The notes under the pieces were generated by a model. It made no database searches, was not told where the DNA came from, and saw only the letters and a list, made by a program, of their open reading frames with translations. From Chryseobacterium sp. BLS98 (GTDB lineage: Bacteria; Bacteroidota; Bacteroidia; Flavobacteriales; Weeksellaceae), in the NCBI RefSeq assembly GCF_001045445.1, contig NZ_LFNF01000002.1, positions 186,001 through 250,000 on the forward strand: a DNA stretch of 64,000 nucleotides. Direction: 5' to 3'. Below, in pieces: positions 36,056 to 44,825 of the stretch (within the stretch, counting starts at the first letter, position 1; each line of letters opens with the position of its first letter). The translations under genes were made by a program, and so were the position numbers.

Positions 36056-37276
36056 TTACTTGTTAGGTATATTATATGGAATAAAACGATCCCATTCCCA
36101 CGGTGTAAAGGTATCGCCGATCAATTTTTCCAGCAATTCCTTAAATATTCGCTCACCATTTCCGCTGTTACACATGATGACGATAGCTATTCCTTTTTTA
36201 GGGAAACTGATACTGTAATTACGCCAGCAGTCATCATGGCCGCCTTTAAAAAATGCGGTTCCATAAGGGGTATTGATAACGCCCCAACCTAAGCCATATG
36301 ACAGTTTAATTTTATCATCACGATGGGTGGTTTCGTCGAGCATGGTTGGAAATTCATATAGTGAGCGAATACGAATCTGTGGCTTTAACATTTCCTTAAA
36401 AGTTTTATCACTCAGTCCTTCACGACGCAGGACATACGAAATAAAGCGAGAATAATCACTTATGGTAGTAAGCATAGATCCAGCTCCCACAGCCTTCCGC
36501 GAACGGACTTTGCCTCCAGCGATTCCATCTTCATCATAACCAATGGCAGAGTTTGCTTCAAATTCAGTTTGCCAAAGATAGCTAGTTCTGTTCATTTTAG
36601 CTGGCACAAACAGCTCTTCACGTGCTATCTTTTCGAGATCTTTTCCCAGATATACTTCCTCAATGCGCTGTAGCAGTTTAAAACCTTCACCGGAATAAGC
36701 ATAGCGGCTTCCAGGCTCAAAATATAATCGGTTCACCAGGGTTGTATCCCGTATTCCGGTCTTAACATTCATCCACCAAACATTCGGTAAACCTGTAGTA
36801 TGGCTCAAGCACATTCTCGGGGTAATTTTCTTCCAACGTTCATCTTTTTCGAGTTCCTCATAGTTTCCATACTGACTCAGTGGCTTTTTTAAGTAGTCAA
36901 CCAAGGGCTTATCAAGATCAATGAGACCTTTTTCTGCCAACTTCATATTTATATAGGCGAAAACAGCCTTACTAAAAGAAGCGCCGTACATCACTGTGCT
37001 TGTATCCAACGGGATGTTCTTCTCTTTATCTTTGAAACCATAGGCTTTTTGATAAGCTACCCGGTTATTGTTTATTACAGCAAGCTGCAGCCCTTCCACT
37101 TTGGCAGCTGTCATCAAGTGTTTAACAGTGCTGTCAATTTGTGAAACGGATAATGAAGACCCATCGAGGCGTTTTATCAAACCGGTTTGTCCTAAAACTG
37201 TTATGCTTTTTACGCACATTAGTATTATAATCGCTTTAGCGTAAACGGATTGCTTTTGTAAATTAAGTTTTTTCAT
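36056..37276 (-). CDS. Secreted serine hydrolase, class C beta-lactamase family
   Basis: From the ATG at 37276 (MKKLNLQKQS) this is a 406-aa protein with a signal peptide ending VLGQ. An upstream in-frame start would overlap the methyltransferase gene, so I reject it. SxxK is SFSK in GASFSKAVFAY, the second motif is YSGEGF, and the third is KGGH in FFKGGHDDC. The family covers esterases, peptidases and beta-lactamases. It is the second of three such proteins in the window. The methyltransferase gene ends 35 bp before its start, so they may share a transcript. Confidence 0.88.
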   Translation of the reverse strand: MKKLNLQKQSVYAKAIIILMCVKSITVLGQTGLIKRLDGSSLSVSQIDSTVKHLMTAAKVEGLQLAVINNNRVAYQKAYGFKDKEKNIPLDTSTVMYGASFSKAVFAYINMKLAEKGLIDLDKPLVDYLKKPLSQYGNYEELEKDERWKKITPRMCLSHTTGLPNVWWMNVKTGIRDTTLVNRLYFEPGSRYAYSGEGFKLLQRIEEVYLGKDLEKIAREELFVPAKMNRTSYLWQTEFEANSAIGYDEDGIAGGKVRSRKAVGAGSMLTTISDYSRFISYVLRREGLSDKTFKEMLKPQIRIRSLYEFPTMLDETTHRDDKIKLSYGLGWGVINTPYGTAFFKGGHDDCWRNYSISFPKKGIAIVIMCNSGNGERIFKELLEKLIGDTFTPWEWDRFIPYNIPNK

Positions 37277-37311
37277 GTTTATAAATTTTAAAGATTTATA
37301 CTTATTAGTTT

Positions 37312-38118
37312 TTATTTTTTTGCTGCCAACATAATATGGGGGCTGAAACACAGCAGCTCCCGATCTTTTTCCGTTAAGTTAATTATTTCCAGAAGTTTAT
37401 TTCTTTTTTTCATTTCTGCCCAGCTTTCAAAAAAATTACTGTCCAGCCAGGCGATTCCCTCCACAGGTAATAAATCAAGCTGTTCAAATCCCGCCATTTT
37501 AAACTCATCCATTAAGTCAGAGGGTCGATGACAGAAACCTTTCGGAAGCATTAACGGATAATTTTCCGGAGGGAAGTGATCACCGGACCGTAGTTCGCTA
37601 ATGCACATGGCAAAGAGCTCTTGATCATGGATAAGACCACTTTGTAGAGTCGCTATTGCAGATGCCGAATGAGTTATGGCAAACCCTAAAAGAATACCCT
37701 CTTTTTTTAATATTCTTTTAGCTTCTTTAAGTGCTGCCAAACGTTCGTCCAGATGTTGTAAATGATAGAGAGGCCCATGAATAATGACCAGCTCCTGGCT
37801 CAAGTCTGCTAAAGGTAATTTACGGGCCTCCCCATGTAGACATGTGAACTGAAAACCTCGCGTTGAGCGTCTTTTTGCCTGTTCAATGTGTTTTTTTACA
37901 GGGTCAATTAAGGTTACGTGATGCCCCATTCCCGCCAGCCACTGTGCATAATGGCCGGGGCCACCGCCTACATCTGCAATGTGAGACGATTGATTGAGGT
38001 AACGGTTGATCAATATTTTAGTGCGTTCAAATTCTAGCGGACCTAAGCCTATGGAAAGTCTATTTTCTTCTTGCCTTTTAGTGTAAAAGCTATCGATTGA
38101 AGGATCTATAAGATTCAT
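37312..38118 (-). CDS. Class I SAM-dependent methyltransferase
   Basis: This 268-aa protein has a Rossmann methyltransferase domain. Motif I is IADVGGGPGHYAQWL (about residue 46), the acidic motif after strand 2 is TLIDPVKKHIEQA, and the later motif is ELVIIHGPLYHLQ. The resemblance is to generic UbiE/COQ5-like small-molecule methyltransferases. No signal peptide. Its substrate is unknown. It heads a pair with the serine hydrolase on the minus strand. Confidence 0.88.
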   Translation of the reverse strand: MNLIDPSIDSFYTKRQEENRLSIGLGPLEFERTKILINRYLNQSSHIADVGGGPGHYAQWLAGMGHHVTLIDPVKKHIEQAKRRSTRGFQFTCLHGEARKLPLADLSQELVIIHGPLYHLQHLDERLAALKEAKRILKKEGILLGFAITHSASAIATLQSGLIHDQELFAMCISELRSGDHFPPENYPLMLPKGFCHRPSDLMDEFKMAGFEQLDLLPVEGIAWLDSNFFESWAEMKKRNKLLEIINLTEKDRELLCFSPHIMLAAKK

Positions 38119-38391
38119 ATTGTTTCATTAAAGTTAATACAAGTTTTTGTTGACCGGTCCTGGAAAAGACCGGCAATAATGACGTCGAATGCGTCTGATA
38201 ATATTTAAGAAACAATTTTAATACTGTAAATATAAAAATTTCAAGTGTATGGAAATCTTCATATTACAAAAATTTTGATTACCGGATAGTAATGAAAATA
38301 ATATATAGTTCCTGAACGTTAAAATTTGTTAACTTCAACTGTTATTTAATAATTCTTTTTGAGATTTGATCTGAACATAAAACATATTAAT

Positions 38392-38532
38392 ATGAAAAAT
38401 TTAAAAAAGCTTAATAAAGCAGAATTAAAAACAATTGTTGGAGGTGCAGATTGTACCAGGCTATGTTTTGTAAATGATAAATTAACATGCGTTCCATATA
38501 AGTCATGTGGTGGACCCGGGCTCGAACCATAA
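38392..38532 (+). CDS. Bacteriocin-like peptide with GG leader, 46 aa
   Basis: This short gene encodes MKNLKKLNKAELKTIVGG followed by ADCTRLCFVNDKLTCVPYKS and CGGPGLEP. The leader has the typical ELKxIxGG double-glycine motif recognised by C39 peptidase-containing exporters. The mature part has four cysteines, so disulfides are likely. Chryseobacterium genomes carry many such bacteriocin-like peptides, usually in groups. No exporter or immunity gene lies nearby, so this one depends on a distant exporter. It ends 92 bp before a strong terminator (38625-38656). Confidence 0.8.
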   Translation: MKNLKKLNKAELKTIVGGADCTRLCFVNDKLTCVPYKSCGGPGLEP

Positions 38533-38593
38533 AAAATTAAAAATTGTTTTTCAAGCATACATTTCTAAAATATTTTTAATATCAATAAAAAAG

Positions 38594-38656
38594 GTGTTTG
38601 AATAACATCCCGTTGAGGTCACACAAAAAGCGCAAATTTCTAAATTTGCGCTTTTT
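38594..38656 (+). repeat. tRNA-tail-like motif copy 4 plus bidirectional terminator
   Basis: The motif GTTTGAATAACATCC with CGTTGAGGTCAC at 38594-38622 is followed by AAAAAGCGCAAATTT (38625-38639) and its exact complement (38642-38656), a 15-bp perfect stem with a two-base loop. It is the fourth copy in the window and again lies on the plus strand. It ends the bacteriocin-like transcript and can also end the convergent gene at 38683. Confidence 0.75.
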
Positions 38657-38682
38657 GTTATTCCTGCTTTTCGCTTGCTTTT

Positions 38683-39300
38683 TTAACGGCGGCCTACAAC
38701 AAATTTGTGCAGTTTTACTTTCTCTGTTGAGCCATCTTTTTTAATTTCTACCATCTTACTGAGCATCTGGTCATAATTATTTTTAAAATACTGCTTCTCA
38801 TAATAATCTGTATTCCCCTCCGAACCTACATATTGGTTATCATAACCCGAATATTGCCATGGAAAATAAACTTCCAGATAGTACTTTCCGGGTTTCATAT
38901 GGTAAAAAGCAAATTCCCCTGCGCCATTGGACATTGCTTCCAGCCTGTATTTCCATGCCTGCGGACTCAGATAGGCAAATTTTAGCCTTTTAGGATCTTC
39001 CTGCTTCCTGAGCTCCAGGAAATCCAGCAGGTATGGGGTAACCGGCATTAGATATACTTTCAGGTTGCTGCCATAAAATGTTTTTGCCCCATCTGCAGGC
39101 GGAAGTGTTAAACTTATTCTGCCTTTGATTGTACTATTCCCTTCATCCAATGAAAGCTTGGCCGCGTTTGAATCAAACGGAACAGAAGATTTTAATTTAA
39201 CAGTATCATTGGTGCTTGTACGGCTGTTTTGTGCATCCACTTTACCTAAAATAAAAAAGGTCAGTAAAAGCAACAGATAGTTTTTAGTCAAGTTTTTCAT
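38683..39300 (-). CDS. Secreted protein with a carboxypeptidase-regulatory-like region
   Basis: This 205-aa protein has a signal peptide (residues 1-23, ending KVDAQ). A beta-sandwich follows: TIKGRISLTLPP, then KVYLMPVTPYLLDF, then GAGEFAFYHMKPGKYYLEVY, a pattern seen in carboxypeptidase-regulatory-like domains. The ending is basic (KLHKFVVGRR). I do not recognise a closer family. It shares the terminator at 38625-38656 with the bacteriocin-like gene. Confidence 0.65.
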   Translation of the reverse strand: MKNLTKNYLLLLLTFFILGKVDAQNSRTSTNDTVKLKSSVPFDSNAAKLSLDEGNSTIKGRISLTLPPADGAKTFYGSNLKVYLMPVTPYLLDFLELRKQEDPKRLKFAYLSPQAWKYRLEAMSNGAGEFAFYHMKPGKYYLEVYFPWQYSGYDNQYVGSEGNTDYYEKQYFKNNYDQMLSKMVEIKKDGSTEKVKLHKFVVGRR

Positions 39301-39533
39301 AAGTGTATTTTTTAATTAACCTAAAATAAAGGTAGACAATTTTTAAATGTCATTTACGGAACAAACAGATTGAATGTCAAACTGATAACATGCTTTAATC
39401 TGTTTGACATACTCGTGGACGAAACTCTGAAAAACAACAAACAGGAGAACAGAAACTAAAAAAATCAATCGCTGATGTAATAAAACTTACTTGTAAATCG
39501 TCTTTATACTGAAACAGATAACCAGAAATAAAA

Positions 39534-41045
39534 ATGAAAAAAATACATCTCATCCTGCTCATGTCATTATCGTTGAATGTCTTTTCACAAAATGTAAAGG
39601 ATAAAATAAAATCATTTGAAGATAATCTGCTGAGCTGGGATCAATCGAAAACTAAGAAATGGACCTTAAAAGAGAGAATGGCTTTCTACAATATGAATGC
39701 GGTAAGCATTGCAGTTATTAAAGACTATAAAGTAGAATGGACAAAAGCATACGGCTATGCAGATGTTGCTGAAAACAGACCGGCAACCACCCAAACATTG
39801 TTTCAGGCTGCATCTATCAGCAAATCTATCAATAGTCTTGGTCTTTTGAAGTTGGTTGAACAGGGAAAATTAGGTTTGGATGACGACATCAATAATTATT
39901 TAAAAAGCTGGAAATTCCCATACGATTCGGTTTCAAAAGGAAAAAAAATCTCCATTGCGAATCTTTTAAGTCATAAAGCAGGGTTGTCTGTTCATGGTTT
40001 CGGAGGGTATCAAAAGGGAAAAGAGTTGCCTACAATCATACAGGTTCTCAATGGGCAAAAGCCTGCCAACTCTCCGGCAGTACGGTCTGTTTTTGAACCT
40101 AATCTTAAATTTCAGTATTCAGGAGGGGGAACTACCATTTCACAATTAATCCTTGAAAATACAATAGGAGAAAGATACGAAGAGTATATGTTGAATAACA
40201 TTCTTTTGCCTTTAGGGATGAATGAAAGCTCCTATAACCAGCCGCCTTCCCAAGGGAAAGAAAAATTATTGGCAACAGCTTATAACAATGGAAAAGAAGT
40301 ACAGGGCAAATATCACGTCTATCCTGAAAAAGCGGCAGCCGGTTTATGGACCAACCCAAGTGATCTTGCAAAATATATCATCGAAACACAATTGTCTTTA
40401 TCAGGAAAATCAAATAAAATTTTGTCCAAAGAAATGTCTGTAAAGAGAATTGAAAATAATTACGGTGTATTTCTGAATGATTTCAAAGGCACAAAATACT
40501 TCGGGCACAGCGGTGGAAATGAAGGTTTTGTTTGCTACTATATTGGAAGTGCTGAAGACGGAAATGGTCTGGCTGTAATGACTAACGGAAATAATTTTAA
40601 ATTAATCGAAGAAATTCTTTTAAGCATTGCCAGTTTGAACCACTGGAAAAACTACCCCATCGAACCTCAAAAAGAATCTATTGGCTTAACCATCAGAAAA
40701 GAATGCTTAAAAAACATTGATAAAGGAATTGCTTTGTATAAAGATCTCAAAAAGAATAAGCCTGACGAATACAATTTCTCCAATGAAAATGAGCTGAACG
40801 AATTGGGCTATGAGTTCCTAAGAAACGGTCAATCAGATGCTGCACTTAAGATTTTTGATCTAAACGTCAGTCAGTTTCCAAAGTCTGGAAATGTTTATGA
40901 CAGTCGTGGGGAAGCTTATTTTAATAAAAAAGAATATGCCCTGTCAAAGAGCGATTATCAGAAATCACTGGAACTTGATCCAGCCAATAGCAATGCAAAG
41001 GAAATGATTTTGAAAATCAATCAAATTACATCCACCAGCAAATAG
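39534..41045 (+). CDS. Secreted serine hydrolase with C-terminal TPR
   Basis: This 503-aa protein has a signal peptide (residues 1-18, ending NVFSQ) and a class C beta-lactamase-family domain (about 40-370). SxxK is SISK in QAASISKSINSL, the second motif is YSGGG, and the third is HSGGNEG. The last 100 residues form tetratricopeptide repeats (NVYDSRGEAYFNKKEYALSK followed by DYQKSLELDPANSNAKEMI). This fusion is common in Bacteroidota esterase-like serine hydrolases. It is monocistronic and ends at a perfect hairpin. Confidence 0.9.
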   Translation: MKKIHLILLMSLSLNVFSQNVKDKIKSFEDNLLSWDQSKTKKWTLKERMAFYNMNAVSIAVIKDYKVEWTKAYGYADVAENRPATTQTLFQAASISKSINSLGLLKLVEQGKLGLDDDINNYLKSWKFPYDSVSKGKKISIANLLSHKAGLSVHGFGGYQKGKELPTIIQVLNGQKPANSPAVRSVFEPNLKFQYSGGGTTISQLILENTIGERYEEYMLNNILLPLGMNESSYNQPPSQGKEKLLATAYNNGKEVQGKYHVYPEKAAAGLWTNPSDLAKYIIETQLSLSGKSNKILSKEMSVKRIENNYGVFLNDFKGTKYFGHSGGNEGFVCYYIGSAEDGNGLAVMTNGNNFKLIEEILLSIASLNHWKNYPIEPQKESIGLTIRKECLKNIDKGIALYKDLKKNKPDEYNFSNENELNELGYEFLRNGQSDAALKIFDLNVSQFPKSGNVYDSRGEAYFNKKEYALSKSDYQKSLELDPANSNAKEMILKINQITSTSK

Positions 41046-41057
41046 TATCAGATATTA

Positions 41058-41098
41058 ATACACTTCAATGTACCCAATATTATTACATTGAAGTGTAT
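41058..41098. terminator. Bidirectional terminator between convergent genes
   Basis: ATACACTTCAATGTA (41058-41072) and TACATTGAAGTGTAT (41084-41098) pair perfectly over 15 bp. It lies 12 bp after the serine hydrolase stop and 12 bp before the MarR stop on the opposite strand. Confidence 0.75.
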
Positions 41099-41110
41099 CA
41101 TTCTCAATCT

Positions 41111-41782
41111 TTAAAATGAATATTCATCATATATGATATTGATCAGCTGATCAGAATGGATATTTCGTGAAAAAATAGGATAATGAAAACTATCCAGCTT
41201 ATTTAAAATACGGATAAGCTCCATTTTCTCACGATAGTTAAGATTTCCGGCAACGATATTGGTCGCCTGACGGATCTTTTCCATTTGATTTTCCAGGATC
41301 ATTAATCCTCTTTCGGTAATACGGATTAATTTACTTCGTTTATCCAGATCAGAGTCAGTCTGTTCAATAAGTCCCTGACCTAACAATCTGGCAATAATCA
41401 GCATACCCACGGGTTTATCATGGATATTTTTCTTAATCAGAGCCATTTTGGTCATTTCACCAAAAGCCTTCAGATTGATCAGATAAATAAAGTCTTCCTG
41501 AGTAGAGAATTCAGAATTTGAGATTGCAGACTTGGAGTAAGTTTTGGCATATCGGTTAAGATGAACAAGCAGTGTACTTATAGCACTTTCCGGGGTTCTT
41601 CCATTCTCCTTCCCTTCCCAATAAGGTTCTTCGGGACGTTCTTTCTGATCAGCATTTTCCTTATCGGCAATCCATGCTTTAAAGCCCTGAATATTTCCCG
41701 GATACAAATCAGGACGAGCCTGGATTTCGGTTTCAAACTCCTGCATTAGGTCTATAAAATCTTTAATAAGTGTATAGTTCAT
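41111..41782 (-). CDS. MarR-family regulator, downstream edge of carotenoid cluster
   Basis: This 223-aa protein has an N-terminal helical extension (about 1-90) and a winged HTH with MarR character: FGEMTKMALIKKNIHDKPVG, then IIARLLGQGLIEQTDSD, then LDKRSKLIRITERGLMIL. It is a clear paralogue of the regulator at the other end of the cluster (about half identical by eye, with the same YWEGKExGRxxES segment). It lies 63 bp after the photolyase on the same strand. The imperfect repeat TAATTC-N6-GAATTA at 41810-41827 just upstream could be its operator. Confidence 0.8.
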   Translation of the reverse strand: MNYTLIKDFIDLMQEFETEIQARPDLYPGNIQGFKAWIADKENADQKERPEEPYWEGKENGRTPESAISTLLVHLNRYAKTYSKSAISNSEFSTQEDFIYLINLKAFGEMTKMALIKKNIHDKPVGMLIIARLLGQGLIEQTDSDLDKRSKLIRITERGLMILENQMEKIRQATNIVAGNLNYREKMELIRILNKLDSFHYPIFSRNIHSDQLINIIYDEYSF

Positions 41783-41845
41783 ATCCGTTAAATAGATTAC
41801 AAAAATACCTAATTCCTGAAAGAATTAAGCAAAATATATTGTCTC

Positions 41846-43126
41846 TTATTCTGCCAGCGCTTCCTTATAAGCCTTTAATGCTCTCTCTCTGGCTTTTGCA
41901 TGCTCTACAATGGGCTCAACATCATCTTCAGGAAGCCATTTTCTGATATACTGAGAATCTTTATCAAATTTTCTCGCCTGTTCGTAAGGATTGAAGATCC
42001 TGAAATACGGTGCAGCATCACACCCACAGCCTGCAGCCCACTGCCAGTTTCCGTTATTGGCTGACAGGTCATAGTCCAGCAATTTTTCAGCAAAATAGGC
42101 TTCTCCCCATCGCCAGTCAATAAGCAGGTGTTTCGTCAGGAAGCTTGCTGTAATCATTCTTACCCTGTTGTGCATGAATCCGGTTTCGTTGAGCTGCCTC
42201 ATTCCTGCATCTACAATAGGATATCCCGTTCTTCCATCGCACCAGGCCTTAAACTCTTTTTCGTTATTTCTCCAGGCAATATTCTCATATTTCTTTTTAA
42301 AACACTGATGAACAACATCTGGAAAATGATACAGAATCTGCATAAAAAACTCCCGCCATATAAGTTCATTAAGCCAGACTTCATTATGTTTAATAGCATA
42401 TTGTACACATTTCCGGATCGAAATGGTTCCGAAACGAAGTGCAGTCCCAAGATGGGTGGTATGATCCATCGCAGGGAAATCCCGGTACTTTCCGTAAGAA
42501 TCTATTATATCTCTGCTTAGTTCGGGTTTTGTAAACTCAAAATCCGTTTTCTCGAATCCGATTTCTTTCAGCGAAATGATCTCTGAAGGCCCGTTATAAT
42601 TTGCAAAATGGGTCCGCTCTATAGTAAACGTTTCTATATTTTTCAGATTTTCCTTCCATTTTTTTGAGTATGGGGTAAAAACAGTATATGGGGAAAGGTC
42701 GCTTTTCAGAATATCATTTTTTTCAAATATGGCCTGGTCTTTAAAATCTTTCAGCTGAATATGATGTTTAAGCAGGAAATCAGCTGTCTGACGGTCCCGC
42801 TTTATGGCTTGCGGCTCATAATCCCTGTTGCAAAAAACGCTATCTACCTTAAAATCCTGAATTATTTTTTTAAAAGCTTCCATTGGAGAACCATCATAAA
42901 TATAAAGTCCGCTGTTATGCTTTTTCAGCTCTTTATGGATATGTTGTAAAGCCTGGTGAATATAGTCTACCCTTTTGTCCTTTTTATTCTGAAGCCTGGT
43001 AAGTATGTCGGTATCAAAAATAAAAACCGGAATAACCTTTAATCCTGACTGAAGCGCATGATAAAGACCGGCGTTATCTTCCAGCCTGAGATCTCTTCTG
43101 AACCAAAAAATATTCACTTTATCCAT
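41846..43126 (-). CDS. phr: Deoxyribodipyrimidine photolyase / cryptochrome family
   Basis: This 426-aa protein starts VNIFWFRRDLRLEDNAGL, the photolyase N-terminal domain (about 1-160). The FAD-binding C-terminal domain (about 200-420) carries WLNELIWREFFMQILYHF, then TGYPIVDAGMRQLNETGFMH, then ASFLTKHLLIDWRWGE and the tryptophan-rich DLSANNGNWQWAAGCGCDAA. The light-driven repair of pyrimidine dimers fits a cluster that also makes carotenoids. It follows the lycopene cyclase by 43 bp and is probably in the same transcript. Confidence 0.92.
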   Translation of the reverse strand: MDKVNIFWFRRDLRLEDNAGLYHALQSGLKVIPVFIFDTDILTRLQNKKDKRVDYIHQALQHIHKELKKHNSGLYIYDGSPMEAFKKIIQDFKVDSVFCNRDYEPQAIKRDRQTADFLLKHHIQLKDFKDQAIFEKNDILKSDLSPYTVFTPYSKKWKENLKNIETFTIERTHFANYNGPSEIISLKEIGFEKTDFEFTKPELSRDIIDSYGKYRDFPAMDHTTHLGTALRFGTISIRKCVQYAIKHNEVWLNELIWREFFMQILYHFPDVVHQCFKKKYENIAWRNNEKEFKAWCDGRTGYPIVDAGMRQLNETGFMHNRVRMITASFLTKHLLIDWRWGEAYFAEKLLDYDLSANNGNWQWAAGCGCDAAPYFRIFNPYEQARKFDKDSQYIRKWLPEDDVEPIVEHAKARERALKAYKEALAE

Positions 43127-43169
43127 CGTTCATCCTTTTAAAAAGTTTATTGGCAAAGTAAAAATTGCT

Positions 43170-43859
43170 CTATTTTTCATTCTTAGTTATTTTTTTAAAG
43201 AAATAAATATTGAGTAAAAACTGGCTGTAACCGTAAACGACATCTTCAACAGGAATGGTGCCCATTCTGACGCCTAAAAAATCATCAGGATTATAGTTAA
43301 CAACAGGCGAAGGAATTAAAGATCCCGTCAGGATTCCGTTCACTGCGAAAAAACCGGGCATCAAAATAAGATATACAAAGCTGGCCTTTCCTATCCATTC
43401 TTTTTTAGCCATAAAATGCAGGTAGCCAAGCGTGAGTATGGTTATGATCACAGTAAGCAAAGTATATATTCTGTCATAATTAAGAAGTCCTACAACACTG
43501 AGAACAATAACAGCCGTAAATACAATAATATTATTAAAGGCATTGGCCAATCCTAAATCAAAAAATTTCTCTATGCAATAGTAAGTAAAAACACATGCAA
43601 AAGGAATACAGTAAAAAAACAGCCATTCTTCAATGGGAAGTCCAGCTATTTTGAATCCTAACGTATAACTAAGATCAAACCACCACACCCCTTTTGCAGT
43701 GAACCATACGTCCCAGATAATAAAAGGAATTGCCACAATGGTAGACGACAGCAGAAACTTTCCGAAAAGCCTGTTAAACTGTATTCTCTTGTCAAAAGAA
43801 GCTAAAAAGCAGATAATGACTGTAAAAAAGTTGATCAGTATGTAAGTATAAGGCATCAT
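43170..43859 (-). CDS. Lycopene cyclase, fused CrtYcd-type
   Basis: This 229-aa integral membrane protein has about six to seven transmembrane segments. It contains two lycopene-cyclase-domain repeats, each with a P-x-E-x-x-x-F-like element: GLPIEEWLFFYCIPFACVF in the first and IGTIPVEDVVYGYSQFLL (here MGTIPVEDVVYGYSQ) in the second. Related heterodimeric CrtYc/CrtYd proteins cyclise the ends of lycopene to beta-carotene. It overlaps crtZ by four bases (ATGA), so the two genes are translationally coupled. End-group specificity is inferred. Confidence 0.85.
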   Translation of the reverse strand: MMPYTYILINFFTVIICFLASFDKRIQFNRLFGKFLLSSTIVAIPFIIWDVWFTAKGVWWFDLSYTLGFKIAGLPIEEWLFFYCIPFACVFTYYCIEKFFDLGLANAFNNIIVFTAVIVLSVVGLLNYDRIYTLLTVIITILTLGYLHFMAKKEWIGKASFVYLILMPGFFAVNGILTGSLIPSPVVNYNPDDFLGVRMGTIPVEDVVYGYSQFLLNIYFFKKITKNEK

Positions 43860-44308
43860 TTTTTATTAAAATACATTTTAAAATATTTAACAGGAACCCA
43901 CAGAAAACCGAAACATTCTCCCTCTTCTTTCCCGAGATGTTTATGATGCTGTTTATGGGCACGTCTGATGGCAAGGAAATAAGGATTGTTTGTTTTGCTA
44001 AAAACCTTTACCCGCTGATGAATAAAAATATCATGTACAAAGAAATAAGCCATTCCGTAAAGACTTATTCCGAGACCGATAAAAAACCAATAGCTGAATT
44101 CCTGCTTTACACCAAGGTACAATAAGGCAATAGCCGGACTTGCAAAAATGAAAAAGAACATATCATTTCTTTCAAGCTTCCCGTCATGGCTATGATCATG
44201 GTGATCCCGGTGCAAATTCCACAAAAAGCCATGCATAATATACCGGTGGATCAACCATGTAGCTCCTTCCATGGAAATAAATACCCCTAAAACAATCAGA
44301 AAATTCAT
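43856..44308 (-). CDS. crtZ: Beta-carotene 3-hydroxylase
   Basis: From the ATG at 44308 (MNFLIVLGVF) this is a 150-aa membrane protein; a start 30 bases earlier would overlap the SRPBCC gene. The histidine clusters of the fatty-acid-hydroxylase superfamily di-iron site are WLIHRYIMHGFLW followed by NLHRDHHDHSH, and then FVHDIFIHQR and RRAHKQHHKH. The enzyme hydroxylates the beta rings of beta-carotene to give zeaxanthin, a typical yellow pigment of Flavobacteriia. Confidence 0.92.
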   Translation of the reverse strand: MNFLIVLGVFISMEGATWLIHRYIMHGFLWNLHRDHHDHSHDGKLERNDMFFFIFASPAIALLYLGVKQEFSYWFFIGLGISLYGMAYFFVHDIFIHQRVKVFSKTNNPYFLAIRRAHKQHHKHLGKEEGECFGFLWVPVKYFKMYFNKK

Positions 44309-44309
44309 T

Positions 44310-44777
44310 TTAATTATGCTTTTGGTTAAAAAGATCATTCAAAACCCTGTATCTGAAATCGAAAATACTTTTAAGCTTTTCTTTTACGAATAGCTGATGG
44401 GCAATTTTACCTAAAATCCCCATTGGAAGTTCATAATCTACCGTATCTTTCATCAATACTCCATTCTCATTCGGAATAAATTCATGAAAATGGTTCCAGT
44501 GCTTATACGGGCCTTTTTTCTGAAAGTCTGTAAAACTTTTATAATCCTCAACCTGGCTGATAACGGTTTTCCATTTCATCGGAATTCCCAGTAAAGGAGA
44601 AACTTTGTAGTCTATTTCCATTCCTTTAAAAACAGGCTTGTCCTGAACATCTGAAAGAACTATGAATTTCATACTCTCAGGAGTTATTTCCGATAAATTA
44701 TGTGGGGATGAAAAAAACTTCCATGCCGTTTCTATAGTACAATTCAGCTGCTGTTCTCTGTGTAATCTGTACATCAT
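44310..44777 (-). CDS. SRPBCC-family ligand-binding protein
   Basis: This 155-aa protein starts MYRLHREQQLNCTIETAWKF, typical of START/Bet v1-like SRPBCC proteins often annotated as coenzyme Q-binding or cell-division inhibitor relatives. The pattern MKWKTVISQVEDYKSFTDFQ followed by GPYKHWNHFHEFIP and KDTVDYELPMG matches these. It has no catalytic motif. Its fixed place between crtB and crtZ suggests that it binds or shuttles a hydrophobic carotenoid intermediate, but this is inference. It lies 48 bp after crtB. Confidence 0.8.
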   Translation of the reverse strand: MMYRLHREQQLNCTIETAWKFFSSPHNLSEITPESMKFIVLSDVQDKPVFKGMEIDYKVSPLLGIPMKWKTVISQVEDYKSFTDFQKKGPYKHWNHFHEFIPNENGVLMKDTVDYELPMGILGKIAHQLFVKEKLKSIFDFRYRVLNDLFNQKHN

Positions 44778-44825
44778 TTATTTTTTTATTGATTCATAAA
44801 CCTTCGAAAGACCGGAATTCAGCTG

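Noticed and set aside
35882..36292. Plus-strand open frame of 136 codons
   Set aside because: Most of it is antisense to the serine hydrolase. The sequence shows no protein features, and a terminator of the opposite gene lies within it.
37277..37351. 25-residue upstream extension of the serine hydrolase
   Set aside because: It overlaps the end of the methyltransferase gene, and the signal peptide begins at the internal ATG at 37276.
1161..38622. tRNA genes at the four tRNA-tail-like motifs
   Set aside because: Only a T-arm and acceptor-like 3' part is present. No D-arm, anticodon arm or 5' acceptor strand was found upstream in any copy.
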